Source: Halomonas sp. A11-A
GTDB lineage: Bacteria > Pseudomonadota > Gammaproteobacteria > Pseudomonadales > Halomonadaceae
Length of the DNA stretch: 64,000 nucleotides
Direction of reading: 5' to 3'
NCBI RefSeq assembly: GCF_003182195.1
Contig: NZ_QGTM01000006.1
Coordinates: 1 to 64,000 of the forward strand
The notes beneath the pieces were generated by a model, which worked only from the letters and a program-made list of their open reading frames with translations, made no database searches and was not told the DNA's origin. Shown here one piece after another: positions 46,358-56,336 of the stretch. Positions within the stretch are counted from its first letter, which is position 1, and the number at the start of each line of letters is the position of its first letter. Position numbers and translations under genes: made by a program.

Positions 46358-47224
46358 ATGTCCCGTCCCATCGTGACCCACTTCTTCGACGAGCCCACCA
46401 ACACCTTCAGCTACGTGGTGCAGGACCCCTCGAGCCGTGCCTGCGCGATCCTCGATTCGGTGCTCGACTTCGACTACGCCGCCGGGCGCACCGATACCCG
46501 TTCCGCCGACGAGATCATCGCCTTCGTGCGTGAGCATGGGCTCGAGGTGGAGTGGATCCTCGAGACCCACGTCCACGCCGACCACCTCTCCGCGGCGCCC
46601 TACCTGCATGAGGCGCTGGGTGGCAAGACCGGCATCGGTGCCAAGATCACCGTGGTCCAGGACGTCTTCGGCAAGGCCTTCAACGCCGGCACCGAGTTCG
46701 CCCGGGACGGCAGCCAGTTCGACCGCCTCTTCGAGGAGGGTGACACCTTCACCATCGGCCAACTGGAAGGGCGGGTGCTGCACACCCCCGGGCATACCCC
46801 GGCCTGCCTGACCTACGTGATCGGTGATGCCGCCTTCGTCGGCGACACCCTCTTCATGCCCGACTATGGCACCGCCCGCTGCGACTTCCCCGGCGGCGAC
46901 GCCCGCACCCTCTACCGCTCCATCCAGAAGGTGCTGGCCCTGCCCGGCGAGACCCGGATCTTCCTGTGCCACGACTACAAGGCGCCGGACCGCGAGGCGT
47001 ACCAGCACGAGACCAGCGTGGCGGAGCAGCGCGCCCACAACGTCCACGTGCACGAGGGCATCAGCGAGGAGGAATTCGTGAAGATGCGCACCGAGCGCGA
47101 TGCCACCCTGGACATGCCGAAGCTGATCCTGCCCTCGGTGCAGGTCAACATGCGCGCCGGGCACATGCCGCCCGCCGAGGACAACGGCCAGGTCTACCTC
47201 AAGGTGCCGATCAACAAGTTCTGA
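46358..47224 (+). CDS. Metallo-beta-lactamase-fold hydrolase, persulfide dioxygenase-like (copy 2, Blh type)
   Basis: The product (288 aa) is a paralogue of the preceding hydrolase, with ETHVHADHLSAAPYL, HTPGHTPACLTYVIGD, GDTLFMPDYGTARCDFPGGD and FLCHDY. This form is close to Blh, the persulfide dioxygenase of BigR-controlled operons. CGGAGGTACCATCC precedes the ATG at 46358. It heads a tight operon with a DUF442 protein, SulP and the YeeE/YedE pair (spacings 24, 3 and 12 bp and a 4-bp overlap), consistent with handling imported or internal sulfane sulfur. The N-terminal DUF442 domain fused in Xylella Blh is here the separate next gene. Confidence 0.85.
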   Translation: MSRPIVTHFFDEPTNTFSYVVQDPSSRACAILDSVLDFDYAAGRTDTRSADEIIAFVREHGLEVEWILETHVHADHLSAAPYLHEALGGKTGIGAKITVVQDVFGKAFNAGTEFARDGSQFDRLFEEGDTFTIGQLEGRVLHTPGHTPACLTYVIGDAAFVGDTLFMPDYGTARCDFPGGDARTLYRSIQKVLALPGETRIFLCHDYKAPDREAYQHETSVAEQRAHNVHVHEGISEEEFVKMRTERDATLDMPKLILPSVQVNMRAGHMPPAEDNGQVYLKVPINKF

Positions 47225-47248
47225 GGCCCAACGATCAGGAGAGTGACC

Positions 47249-47683
47249 ATGCAGATCCATCAGCTCGAACCCGGCTTCGCCATCACCGACGCCGTGACCC
47301 CTGCCGACCTTGACGAGGTCGCCCGCCGCGGCTTCCGTTCGGTGGTGTGCAACCGCCGCCCCGGCGAGGCCGAAGACCACCCCGATGACCGCGCCCTGAG
47401 CGAGCGGGCCGCCGAGCTCGGCCTCGAGTGGCGCTGCATCCCGGTCACCCCGGGCGAGTATGGCGATGCCGATATCGAGGCCTTCGGCCTGGCGCTGGAG
47501 ACCCTGCCCACGCCGATCCTGGCCTTCTGCAAGACCGGCAAGCGCGCCGTACACCTCTGGGCCCATGCCCGCAGCCAGGGCGAGAGCTGCGACATCCCGG
47601 CGCTGCTGGCCGCAGCTCGCGCCGCCGGCCACGATCTCGAGGAGCGCCGCCCGCTGCTGGAAGCCGCCGCGGGGCAGCGCTGA
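47249..47683 (+). CDS. TIGR01244/DUF442 family sulfurtransferase or phosphatase
   Basis: The product (144 aa) has a protein-tyrosine-phosphatase/rhodanese-like fold of the DUF442 family, with FRSVVCNRRPGEAEDHP and the active loop FCKTGKRA (C-x4-R). In related bacteria this domain is fused or adjacent to Blh and works as a sulfurtransferase supplying the dioxygenase. AGGAGAG lies 5 nt before the ATG at 47249. Phosphatase activity is an older alternative view. It is the second gene of the copy 2 dioxygenase operon. Confidence 0.82.
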   Translation: MQIHQLEPGFAITDAVTPADLDEVARRGFRSVVCNRRPGEAEDHPDDRALSERAAELGLEWRCIPVTPGEYGDADIEAFGLALETLPTPILAFCKTGKRAVHLWAHARSQGESCDIPALLAAARAAGHDLEERRPLLEAAAGQR

Positions 47684-47686
47684 GCG

Positions 47687-49495
<1,809 letters not shown>

Positions 49496-49507
49496 AGGAG
49501 AGAGAAA

Positions 49508-49981
49508 GTGGACTGGAGCTCATCCCTGTCTGGACTGGCCGGCGGTATCCTGATTGGCCTGTCCGCCACCTGGCTGATGGCCACGCTGGGCCGCATCGCC
49601 GGCATCAGCGGCATCATCGGCAACCTGATCACGGTTCGGCCCAGGGGCGACAGCGCCTGGCGGCTCACCTTCCTGCTGGGCCTGATCAGCGGGCCCCTCC
49701 TGCTGATGCTGCTCGGCGGCGGGCTCGGCAACGTGGCCGGCACCGGGATCGATGTGACAGGCCAGGTGATCGGCGCCCCCGCCGGTGGCGTGGCGCTGAT
49801 GCTCGTGGCCGGCCTGCTGGTCGGCGTGGGCACCGGGCTCGGCAGTGGCTGCACCAGCGGCCACGGGGTCTGTGGCCTGTCACGCCTCTCGCCGCGCTCC
49901 ATGGTGGCGACCCTGACCTTCCTGGTGGCGGCGATCATCACCGTCTACGTGGTCCGGCATCTGATCGGAGGTGGCGCATGA
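49508..49981 (+). CDS. YeeE/YedE-family membrane protein, half 1
   Basis: The product (157 aa) has about four helices and the core motif GLGSGCTSGHGVCGLSRLSPRS, the family signature with two conserved cysteines that pass thiosulfate in the full-length transporter YeeE (TsuA). It forms one half of a split transporter; the partner follows with a four-base overlap. The start is GTG at 49508 after AAGGAGAGAGAAA. In Serratia and BigR-type operons similar pairs (PmpA/PmpB) accompany a persulfide dioxygenase (recalled). Confidence 0.87.
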   Translation: MDWSSSLSGLAGGILIGLSATWLMATLGRIAGISGIIGNLITVRPRGDSAWRLTFLLGLISGPLLLMLLGGGLGNVAGTGIDVTGQVIGAPAGGVALMLVAGLLVGVGTGLGSGCTSGHGVCGLSRLSPRSMVATLTFLVAAIITVYVVRHLIGGGA

Positions 49982-50421
49982 AGACCGAGACCTTGAAGCC
50001 CCGGAATGTGAAATCAGTAGCGGGCTACATCGCCGGCCTGCTGTTCGGCCTAGGCCTCGGCATCTCCGGCATGACCGATCCGGCCCGGGTGCTGGGCTTC
50101 CTGGACCTCTTCGGCGCCTGGGACCCGACCCTGATGTTCGTGCTCGGTGGCGCCGTGGTCACCAACTTCATCGGCTACCGCCTGGTCTTCAAGCGCACGG
50201 CCCCGGTCTACGGCGAGGCCTTCCAGCTGCCGACCCGCCAGGACCTGGATGGACGGCTGATCGGCGGTGCCGCCCTGTTCGGCATCGGCTGGGGGCTCTC
50301 CGGCTACTGCCCGGGTCCGGCCATTGCCTCCATCGGCGGCCTGACCGCGCCCCTTGTCGCCATGCTGGTGGCCATGGTGGCCGGCTGGTTCCTGGCCAGG
50401 GCGATTCCAGCCCGCAGCTGA
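49978..50421 (+). CDS. YeeE/YedE-family membrane protein, half 2
   Basis: The product (147 aa) has about four helices with FGLGLGISGMTDPARVLGFLD at residue 22 and GWGLSGYCPGPAIASIGG with the conserved cysteine near residue 110. It is the second half of the split transporter. Together the halves carry cysteines in SGCTSGHG, GVCG and GYCPGP, matching the full-length thiosulfate channel. It is the last gene of the operon. Confidence 0.87.
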   Translation: MKTETLKPRNVKSVAGYIAGLLFGLGLGISGMTDPARVLGFLDLFGAWDPTLMFVLGGAVVTNFIGYRLVFKRTAPVYGEAFQLPTRQDLDGRLIGGAALFGIGWGLSGYCPGPAIASIGGLTAPLVAMLVAMVAGWFLARAIPARS

Positions 50422-50528
50422 ATCCCTCCCACCGGGCGGCGCCTCGCGTCCCCGTCGGCATCGCCGGCGGGGACGCTTGCGTTTCCCCGGGGTCATTGGA
50501 CCAATGGATCATGCCGAACAGTTGTACG

Positions 50529-50553
50529 CTTATAACCGCTTAACACTTGCTTA
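50529..50553. promoter_or_regulatory. Three phased CTTA repeats upstream of the response regulator gene
   Basis: CTTA occurs at 50529, 50539 and 50550, spaced 10 and 11 bp, in an AT-rich stretch 45-70 nt upstream of the response regulator start. OmpR-family regulators usually bind such tandem direct repeats, so this may be an autoregulatory site. The gap 50422-50597 holds nothing else recognisable. Confidence 0.45.
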
Positions 50554-50597
50554 ATTGACGGGTGACACGATGCCCCACACGACGAGGAATCCATCTC

Positions 50598-51293
50598 ATG
50601 CACGTTCTGTTGATCGAGGATGACGCCCTGGTGGCCTCCGGCATTCGGGCCGGCCTGACCGTCCACGACTTCGTGGTCGACCACGTGGCGACCCTGGCCG
50701 AGGCGCGCAGCGCCATGGGGGCGGTCTCCAGCGATGTGGTGATCCTCGACCGCGGGCTGCCCGACGGTGATGGCCTGACGCTGCTGGAGGAGTGGCGTGC
50801 CGCCGGGGTGACCACCCCGGTGCTGGTGCTGACCGCCCGGGACACCGTGCAGGACCGCGTGGCGGGCCTTCACGGCGGCGCCGACGACTACCTGATCAAG
50901 CCCTTCGACCTGGACGAGCTGGTGGCCCGGCTGCAGGCGCTGCTGCGCCGTGCCGCCGGGCGGCCGCGCTCGCTGATCGAGCACGGGGCGCTGTGCCTGG
51001 ATCCGGTGGCCCGGGAGGTCACCGTGGCGGGGCGCCCGGTCGCGCTGTCGCGCCGCGAGCTGGTGCTGCTGGAGACCTTCCTGCAGTCGCCTCGCAGCGT
51101 GCTCTCGGCCGACCAGCTCAAGGACAGCCTCTATGGCATGAACGACGAGGTGGAGAGCAACGCCCTCAACGTGCATATCCACCACCTGCGCCGCAAGCTC
51201 GGCAGCCGCGTGATCGAGACGGTGCGCGGGCTGGGCTATCGGCTCGGCAAGCCCTCCGCGGTGGAGTCGACCGACAGGGGGCGGGGAGCATGA
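50598..51293 (+). CDS. OmpR-family response regulator
   Basis: The product (231 aa) has a receiver domain (acidic pocket IEDD at residues 6-9, phosphoacceptor Asp51 in VVILDRGLPDGDG, and KPF lysine) and a C-terminal winged helix (VESNALNVHIHHLRRKLGSRVIETVRGLGYR). It is of the QseB/PmrA-like group. The ATG at 50598 has ACGAGGAATCCATCTC upstream. It overlaps the histidine kinase gene by four bases. Its position between the sulfur-uptake operon and tsdBA suggests that it controls thiosulfate genes, but the signal is unknown. Confidence 0.92.
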   Translation: MHVLLIEDDALVASGIRAGLTVHDFVVDHVATLAEARSAMGAVSSDVVILDRGLPDGDGLTLLEEWRAAGVTTPVLVLTARDTVQDRVAGLHGGADDYLIKPFDLDELVARLQALLRRAAGRPRSLIEHGALCLDPVAREVTVAGRPVALSRRELVLLETFLQSPRSVLSADQLKDSLYGMNDEVESNALNVHIHHLRRKLGSRVIETVRGLGYRLGKPSAVESTDRGRGA

Positions 51294-52609
51294 GCCTGCG
51301 CACGCGGCTGCTGCTGACCCTGGGGCTCACCCTGGCGCTGCTGTGGGGCCTGGCCGCGGCCTGGCTGATGCGGGACCTCGAGGAGCAGTTCGTGGCCACC
51401 CTGGACCAGCGCCTTGCCCAGTCGGCGCGCATGGTGGCGGGGCTGATGGCCCAGTTCCCCGAGGAGGTGTGGCTCCAGGCCGACCGCCGCGCGCTCTCGA
51501 TTCCGCCCATCGAGGGGCTGGCCTGCCAGGTGCATTCGCCGCGGGGCGAGATCATGGCACGCACCCACACCGACCTGGAGACGATCCTGGCGGCGGGGGA
51601 GCGCGGCCACACCTTCCGCGAGGAGGGCGGCGTCACCTGGCGAGTGTTCACCTACGAGCGCGGCGGGCTGACCATCACCACCGCCGACCGCATGGACGAG
51701 CGCGACCAGCTGCTGGCCGACGTCTTCAAGGTGGCGGTGGTGCCCTTCGCCGTGGCGCTGCTGGGCAGCATGGTGGCGCTCTGGCTGGGCGTGCTGCGCG
51801 GCCTGGCGCCGCTCTCGCGGCTGCGGGACTCCCTGGCGCGGCGCCACCCGGACGCCCTGGCGCCGGTGGCCACCTACGGCGTGCCCATGGAGCTGCGCCC
51901 CCTGATCGAGACGCTCAACGGCCTGCTGGCGCGGATCCAGCAGGCCATCGTGCGCGAGCAGCGCTTCACCAGCGATGCGGCCCATGAGCTGAAGACGCCG
52001 CTCACCGCCATCAAGACCCACCTGCAGGTGGCGGGCCGGGTCGAGGGCGAGGCGGCCCGCCAGTCGCTGGCCTACGCCGAGGAGGGCGTGGGGCGGCTCG
52101 CGCGGATCCTCGACCAGCTGCTGATGCTGGCCAGGGTCGAGGGGCGCGTGCAGTTCGAGGATGGCGAGCCGAGCCGGGTGGCCGACGTGGTCGAGCTGGC
52201 CCTGCGCGATACCGGCGTGGACCCGGGGTGCTTCGCGCTGCCCGAGGCGTGGCCCGAGGTGGACCTGGCGCTGCCCCGGGAGCTTGCCGTCACCGCGCTG
52301 CGCAACCTGGTGGACAACGCCCTGCGCCACGGCGGCGAGGGCGCGCCGGTAACGGTCACGGCCCGCCTGGACGAGGCAGCGGGTGAGCTGACGTTACGGG
52401 TGCGCGATCGCGGCCCGGGGGTGGACGACAAGGCCCTCGCCCAGATGTCCCAGCGCTTCTGGCGCGCCAGCAAGCAGCGCGGCAGCGGCCTGGGGCTGGC
52501 CATCGTGATGGCCATCGCCGAGCGTTTCGCCGGCCGGCTCGAGTTTGCCCGTCCCGACGGGGAGGGGCTTGAGGCCTGCCTGACCGTGCCGGTCAAGGCG
52601 GGTCGTTGA
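51290..52609 (+). CDS. Sensor histidine kinase, QseC-like
   Basis: The product (439 aa) is an inner-membrane kinase with helix 1 (residues about 7-27), a periplasmic sensor domain (about 28-145), helix 2 (about 147-168), a HAMP-like linker and the kinase core. Phosphorylation is expected at His232 (DAAHELKTPLTAIKTH); the N box LRNLVDNALRHG, DRGPGVDD and GSGLGLAIV motifs bind ATP. The sensor part contains one cysteine (GLACQVHS, Cys79), which could interest a thiol-sensing model. It is coupled to the regulator by ATGA. The partner and position suggest response to sulfur compounds, unproven. Confidence 0.92.
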   Translation: MSLRTRLLLTLGLTLALLWGLAAAWLMRDLEEQFVATLDQRLAQSARMVAGLMAQFPEEVWLQADRRALSIPPIEGLACQVHSPRGEIMARTHTDLETILAAGERGHTFREEGGVTWRVFTYERGGLTITTADRMDERDQLLADVFKVAVVPFAVALLGSMVALWLGVLRGLAPLSRLRDSLARRHPDALAPVATYGVPMELRPLIETLNGLLARIQQAIVREQRFTSDAAHELKTPLTAIKTHLQVAGRVEGEAARQSLAYAEEGVGRLARILDQLLMLARVEGRVQFEDGEPSRVADVVELALRDTGVDPGCFALPEAWPEVDLALPRELAVTALRNLVDNALRHGGEGAPVTVTARLDEAAGELTLRVRDRGPGVDDKALAQMSQRFWRASKQRGSGLGLAIVMAIAERFAGRLEFARPDGEGLEACLTVPVKAGR

Positions 52610-52665
52610 ATACCCCGTACCGATCACCGCGTACCGGGGCCGATGACACAACAAGGGGAAACCAC

Positions 52666-53316
52666 ATGACCAGCAAGAGGATCACGGGCGGGCTTGGCCT
52701 GCTGCTGGGCGTCGGCCTGGCCGCCGGTCAGGCCATGGCGCTGGAAGGCGACGCCGAGCGGGGCCAGGCGGCCGCGGGGACCTGCGTGGCCTGCCACCAG
52801 GCAGACGGCAGCGGCATGAACGTGCCCGGCGGTGAATCCTGGCCGCGCCTGGCGGGGCTGGATGCCGACTACATCGCCAAGCAGCTGCACGACTTCAAGG
52901 AGGGGCGCCGCCAGAGCGCCAGCATGCTGCCCTTCGCCAACATGCTCGACGACCAGCAGATCGCCGACGTGGCGGCCTACTACAGCGAGATGCCGGTGAC
53001 CGCCGCCCAGGGCGGTGACGTCGATGACGACCTGCTGGCCCGCGGCGAGCAGCTCGCCCTGCGCGGCGACTGGGACCAGTACATCGTTTCCTGCAAGAGC
53101 TGCCATGGCCCGCGCAACGAGGGGGCCGGCAGCACCTTCCCGGGCATCAGCAGCCAGCACGCCGGCTACATCGAGAAGCAGCTGCGCGCCTGGCAGACCG
53201 ACGAGCGCAGCAACGATCCGCAGAACCTGATGGGGGCCGTGGCCAAGCGCATGAGCGACGATGACATTCGCGCGGTTTCCGCCTGGCTGGCCAGCCAGTC
53301 CGTGGCATCCGAGTAA
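52666..53316 (+). CDS. tsdB: Dihaem cytochrome c4-type protein, likely TsdB
   Basis: The product (216 aa) is a periplasmic dihaem cytochrome with a signal peptide (about residues 1-25, ending AMA-LE) and two CxxCH sites: CVACH at 40-44 and CKSCH at 143-147, each in a class I cytochrome fold with a later Met ligand (e.g. SASMLPFANML). It lies 13 bp before tsdA. In several bacteria a cytochrome c4-family TsdB accepts electrons from TsdA and passes them to the respiratory chain, so that role is the best fit. A general cytochrome c4 is the alternative. CAAGGGGAAACCAC precedes the ATG. Confidence 0.87.
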   Translation: MTSKRITGGLGLLLGVGLAAGQAMALEGDAERGQAAAGTCVACHQADGSGMNVPGGESWPRLAGLDADYIAKQLHDFKEGRRQSASMLPFANMLDDQQIADVAAYYSEMPVTAAQGGDVDDDLLARGEQLALRGDWDQYIVSCKSCHGPRNEGAGSTFPGISSQHAGYIEKQLRAWQTDERSNDPQNLMGAVAKRMSDDDIRAVSAWLASQSVASE

Positions 53317-53329
53317 GGGGGAGCAGAGC

Positions 53330-54373
53330 ATGACACATCACAGGACTATCCTGGGCAGGACCTCACTGGCAGTGGCCGGCGCCACCCTGGCCGCCGGCGT
53401 CAGCCTGGCGGCCACCGCCGACTCCCTGCACCCAGCCATCGAGACCCTGGTGGAGCTGGGCTACCCGGCACCCCAGGAGGGCGAGCTGGTGCATGTCCCG
53501 CCGACCATGGCGGACCTCGAGGCCTCCAACCTGCACCCGGAGACCAAGAAGGTCATCCGGCGCGGCTACGACCTCTTCACCGACACCCAGCAGCTGCGCG
53601 GCCAGAACGTCTACAACGACATGAACTGCTCGAGCTGCCACCTGGGCGAGGGGCGCCAGCCGTTCAGCGCGCCGGTGTGGGCGGCGGCGGTCACCCTGCC
53701 CAACTACCGCGGCAAGAACGACCACGTCAACAACCTGGAGGAGCGCATCGCCGGCTGCTTTGCCTACTCCATGAACGGCGTGCCGCCCGAGTACGGCAGC
53801 GACGACATGCTGGCGCTGACCGCCTACCACCAGTGGCTGGCCAAGGGCGCCCCCATGTATCCCGACCAGCCCATCTACGGTCGCGGCTTCCCGCACCCGG
53901 ATCGCCCCGACGAGCTCAGCTACGAGAACGGCGAGGCGCTCTACCAGGAGAACTGCGCCATCTGCCACAGCGAGGATGGCTCCGGCTATTACCAGAACGG
54001 CGAGTATGTCTTTCCGCCGCCCTGGGGTGACGGCTCCAACAACTGGGGGGCCGGCATCGTGCGCGTCCACACCGCGGCAGGGTTCATCAAGAACAACATG
54101 CCGCTGGGCCAGCCGCTGTCGCTCTCCGACCAGGAGGCCTGGGACATCGCCTACTACATGAGCAACCAGGAGCGCCCGCAGGATCCGCGCTACACCGGCG
54201 ACGTGGCCGAGACCCTGGAGCGCTACGGCCCCAGCTTCCACCGCACCTCCCTCTACGGCCAGGAAGGCCCTGACGGCAATATCCTTGCCGACCACGCCAA
54301 CTGGGGCGAGAAGGGTGAGGATGTGAAGCCGTGGAACATCGGCCAGCCGCGCTTCAAGGACCTCGAGGACTGA
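53330..54373 (+). CDS. tsdA: Thiosulfate dehydrogenase TsdA (tetrathionate-forming dihaem cytochrome)
   Basis: The product (347 aa) oxidises two thiosulfates to tetrathionate in the periplasm. A signal peptide (about residues 1-30) precedes two haem sites, CSSCH (100-104) and CAICH (209-213). Cys143 in NLEERIAGCFAYSMNG matches the cysteine that axially ligates the active-site haem in characterised TsdA proteins, the strongest evidence for the function. Later YYMSNQERPQDPR near residue 280 is also typical. GGGGGAGCAGAGC precedes the ATG. A strong bidirectional terminator follows. Confidence 0.9.
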   Translation: MTHHRTILGRTSLAVAGATLAAGVSLAATADSLHPAIETLVELGYPAPQEGELVHVPPTMADLEASNLHPETKKVIRRGYDLFTDTQQLRGQNVYNDMNCSSCHLGEGRQPFSAPVWAAAVTLPNYRGKNDHVNNLEERIAGCFAYSMNGVPPEYGSDDMLALTAYHQWLAKGAPMYPDQPIYGRGFPHPDRPDELSYENGEALYQENCAICHSEDGSGYYQNGEYVFPPPWGDGSNNWGAGIVRVHTAAGFIKNNMPLGQPLSLSDQEAWDIAYYMSNQERPQDPRYTGDVAETLERYGPSFHRTSLYGQEGPDGNILADHANWGEKGEDVKPWNIGQPRFKDLED

Positions 54374-54425
54374 GGCCACCCTGGCCCCGCCCGGCGCTGC
54401 CCCGCCGAGGCGGTGGCCAGATGGT

Positions 54426-54461
54426 GAAGAGCCCCGCCTGGCGTGCCAGGCGGGGCTCTTC
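54426..54461. terminator. Bidirectional terminator between tsdA and dsbG
   Basis: GAAGAGCCCCGCCTGGC and its inverse form a perfect 17-bp stem with a GT loop centre. It lies between convergent genes and should stop both. Confidence 0.8.
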
Positions 54462-54499
54462 GCTTCAACGCTTGCTTCCCATAGAGGGGCGTCGAAGCG

Positions 54500-55261
54500 T
54501 CAGGGCGCCTCGCCGCCCATCACCTCCACCAGCCGCTCGTCGCTCGGCAGCCCCTGGACGCGATCGACCCGATCGCCGTCGCGGAACAGCGTGGAAGGGG
54601 TGGCGATCATGCCCAGCTCGTCGAAGAGCTGGTTGTTGGCGTAGACCTGCTCCTCGATCTCGCGCGCCTGGGCGGTGGGGACGATCTCCTCGCCGCCGTC
54701 GCTGTGGGCGTGCAGGGCCGCCGACGGGTCCTCGGCGCCCAGCAGGCTTGCCGCCTTGGCGGGGCTGTTGGAGGCGAGGATGCCCACCATGATATGGCGC
54801 AGCTGCACCTCGCCGGCCTCGACCCAGGGCCGTGCCGCCTCCCAGAATTGCCGGCAGTAGGGGCAGTTGGGGTCGGTGAAGGTGTAGACCACCCGCGGCG
54901 CGTCGGCGTCGCCATCCAGGATCCAGTGGCTCCTTTCCAGGCGCTCCCACACCTCGGCGAACTGGGCGGCGCGCACATGCTCGTCCAGGGCGGCATCGGA
55001 GAGGTCGTTGCCCTCGGCGTCCACCAGGGTGCCGACGATGGCGTGCTCGCCGTCCGGGGTGAGGTAGATGGCCACTTCGCCAGCGGGGTAGCTCGCGGCA
55101 TAGCCCGTCAGGCCGCCGGGGGCCTTGAACTCGGCGTGGATCTGCAGGCCCTGGGCGCTGAGCGCCTGGACCGGGGCCGGCCAGTGGTCATCGGCGAGGG
55201 CGGGGGCGGCCATGGCCAGGGCCAGGGCGCCGACGGAAAGCAGGGGGGAGGGCAGTCGCAT
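54500..55261 (-). CDS. dsbG: Thiol:disulfide interchange protein, DsbG-like
   Basis: The product (253 aa) is a periplasmic disulfide isomerase or sulfenic-acid reductase. A signal peptide (about residues 1-23, ending ALA-DD), an N-terminal dimerisation domain (LQIHAEFKAPGGLTGYAASY) and a thioredoxin fold with CPYC at 133-136 (TDPNCPYCRQFW) and cis-proline in IATPSTLF fit DsbG rather than DsbC, which has CGYC. The ATG at 55261 has AAAGGA 9-14 nt upstream. The following TlpA protein upstream on the same strand (52 bp) may feed it electrons. It protects single cysteines from oxidation, useful beside a thiosulfate/persulfide system. Confidence 0.88.
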   Translation of the reverse strand: MRLPSPLLSVGALALAMAAPALADDHWPAPVQALSAQGLQIHAEFKAPGGLTGYAASYPAGEVAIYLTPDGEHAIVGTLVDAEGNDLSDAALDEHVRAAQFAEVWERLERSHWILDGDADAPRVVYTFTDPNCPYCRQFWEAARPWVEAGEVQLRHIMVGILASNSPAKAASLLGAEDPSAALHAHSDGGEEIVPTAQAREIEEQVYANNQLFDELGMIATPSTLFRDGDRVDRVQGLPSDERLVEVMGGEAP

Positions 55262-55312
55262 GGGGAGGTCCTTTCTCATGGATGGGAGCACGGAAATGGG
55301 CAGTGGCTGCCT

Positions 55313-56134
55313 TCAGCGCAGGCGCTCCAGCCCGCGCTGCAGGGTGGCCCGAGAGAGCTCGCCGAAGTGGGTGTCCACCAGGCGGCCCTCGGCGTCGTAG
55401 TAGAGGGTGGTCGGCATGGCCATGGCGCCGGTGGCATCGCCCAGGGCGTTACGGGCATCCAGCAGCACGTTGTCCAGGGTCAGTGACTCGTGGTCGAGGA
55501 AACGGTTCACCAGGCTTGCGTCCTCGCCCTGGTTGACGAACACGAAGGTGATGTCGCGCTCCTCCTGCTGGGCCTGCTGGAAGACCGGCATCTCGCGCCG
55601 GCACGGCGGGCACCAGGTGGCCCACAGGTTGACCACCATGGGTCGGGCCTCCTGTTCGGCCAGGGCCGGCAGGTCGATGGGGTCTCCCGCCAGGGTGGCC
55701 AGCGGGGTGTCCGGCATGGGCCGGCTCTGGCTCTCGAGCAGCAGCAGGGGGCCGGCGGTGAGCCCCCAGGTGAAGGCGCCGGCCAGAAGGGCGCCGGAGA
55801 GCGCCGCACGCTGCCGGGGGGCCTTCCACAGCCGCCAGGCGGCGTAGCCCAGGCCCGCCACCAGGCCGCCCAGCGGGTCGAAGCCGCCATCGCGGATATC
55901 CAGCATTGCCAGCGGGCCGTCGTAGCTGCCCCAGTAGCGGGCCACGAACAGCAGCCGGGCGCCCACCAGGGCCACCAGCAGCAGGGTAAAGAGGGTGTCG
56001 GCGGTGGGCGTGCGGTGGCGTCGCCCGATCAGCGCACCGGCGAGCAGGGCGATGCCGAAGGCCAGCACGATCAGCAGCTGGCCGATGGAGAGCCCCAGCG
56101 GGCCGATGGCGATGCTCTGGTTCAGTCCGTGCAT
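55313..56134 (-). CDS. TlpA-like thioredoxin with N-terminal multi-helix membrane domain
   Basis: The product (273 aa) has an N-terminal membrane part with about four helices (QLLIVLAFGIALLAGALIG, LFTLLLVALVGARLLFVA, GGLVAGLGYAAWRLW, LLAGAFTWGLTAGPLLLL), resembling the Lgt-like domain of some fused redoxins, and a C-terminal periplasmic TlpA/ResA thioredoxin domain with WCPPC at 174-178 and cis-Pro in AMAMPTTLYY. The helices lack extra cysteines, so it is probably an anchor, not an electron conduit like DsbD. It lies upstream of dsbG on the same strand and probably supports reduction of periplasmic thiols. The partner is inferred. Confidence 0.83.
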   Translation of the reverse strand: MHGLNQSIAIGPLGLSIGQLLIVLAFGIALLAGALIGRRHRTPTADTLFTLLLVALVGARLLFVARYWGSYDGPLAMLDIRDGGFDPLGGLVAGLGYAAWRLWKAPRQRAALSGALLAGAFTWGLTAGPLLLLESQSRPMPDTPLATLAGDPIDLPALAEQEARPMVVNLWATWCPPCRREMPVFQQAQQEERDITFVFVNQGEDASLVNRFLDHESLTLDNVLLDARNALGDATGAMAMPTTLYYDAEGRLVDTHFGELSRATLQRGLERLR

Positions 56135-56336
56135 GTGAAAGCTCCCTGTGGGTCGGGGGTCGGGGGTCGGGCACTGTACAGCCCGTGGCGAGAGTGGCAG
56201 CCGTGGATTAGCAGAGTATTATCCTGGCAGCCGGGGCGGCGGCGTGGGGCGTTATGTCGCAAGGTCGTGTCGCCCGCTCGACAGTAGGATATCGGAATAC
56301 GCCTGTTCGCCACACTCGCCCAAGGAACCTCTTGCC

